The notes under the pieces are model-generated. The model made no database searches. It saw only the letters and a program-made list of their open reading frames with translations, and had not been told where the DNA came from. Below, piece after piece: positions 63,770-64,000 of a stretch of DNA of 64,000 bases. The stretch lies in assembly GCF_040954835.1 (NCBI RefSeq), contig NC_090711.1, positions 1,743,501 to 1,807,500 on the forward strand, read 5' to 3'. This DNA is from Lepisosteus oculatus. Taxonomy: Eukaryota; Chordata; Actinopteri; Semionotiformes; Lepisosteidae. The position numbers were made by a program, and so were the translations under genes. Numbering within the stretch: position 1 is the first letter of the stretch; each line of letters begins with the position of its first letter.

Positions 63770-64000
63770 CTGAAAGTGCACAGACAGGCGGCTGAGCAGG
63801 TGGAGGAGCCCGACGCTTCCCACGAGGAAACCCTGCGGGCGCTCCCAGCTCCGGTCACAGAGGGTGCCCTGGATCACGGGCTGGCTCATTTCAATCTTCC
63901 AGTTAGGTGCTTTTAGCCCTTGAAAATGTGAATGGCGTCTGTGCACTTTGTATCTGTTTCTGTCAATGTGACCAACTGGGCTTCTACAAAAGCACATAAC

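Overview
The window is nuclear DNA from a vertebrate, most likely a ray-finned fish. Coding sequence is split into short exons by GT-AG introns, large parts are intronic or untranslated, and fish-type dispersed repeats are common. The encoded proteins are very close to human ones. The order ANKRD60(-) - PPP4R1L(-) - RAB22A(+) - VAPB(+) - APCDD1L(-), with these orientations, is what I know from human chromosome 20q13.3. The paralogous 18p11 block (PPP4R1, RAB31, VAPA, APCDD1) fits less well: the RAB and VAP proteins here carry residues specific to RAB22A and VAPB. The single-copy, human-like layout and moderate intron sizes would suit a non-teleost ray-finned fish such as a gar or bowfin. That species guess is inference.

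Layout. Positions 1-3.1 kb hold the 5' two exons of ANKRD60 (minus strand; the gene continues off the left edge). Positions 3.1-5.9 kb hold its promoter side and the 3'UTR of PPP4R1L. Positions 5.9-19.14 kb hold PPP4R1L on the minus strand; 20 coding exons join into an uninterrupted 955-codon frame. RAB22A starts head-to-head with it at 19.63 kb and its 7 coding exons run to 32.84 kb (194 aa), probably followed by a long 3'UTR to about 38.7 kb. VAPB has 6 coding exons from 39.95 to 52.20 kb (246 aa) and a 3'UTR to about 54.3 kb. An intergenic stretch follows. The last three coding exons of APCDD1L lie on the minus strand at 61.2-63.8 kb; its first exon is off the right edge.

The genes are not an operon. 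RAB22A (endosomal GTPase) and VAPB (ER contact-site receptor) act in membrane traffic, PPP4R1L is a HEAT-repeat phosphatase-4 subunit paralogue, APCDD1L is a relative of the Wnt inhibitor APCDD1, and ANKRD60 is a ubiquitin-fold/ankyrin protein. PPP4R1L and RAB22A appear to share a bidirectional promoter.

The most unusual material is a family of at least six related repeats, all on the + strand. They carry a conserved core with the strand order of a hammerhead ribozyme (CTGAAGA, short stem, GAAAC) and a GGAATAAACC-type tail. One copy is a nearly perfect 66-bp inverted repeat around that core, inside an exact 12-bp target-site duplication. Another lacks the left arm but has a 9-bp duplication. 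They resemble non-autonomous Penelope-like insertions. Other repeats are a 37-bp minisatellite of about 19 units in a PPP4R1L intron, a 5S-rRNA-derived SINE, LINE 3' remnants and further fish-type dispersed repeats.
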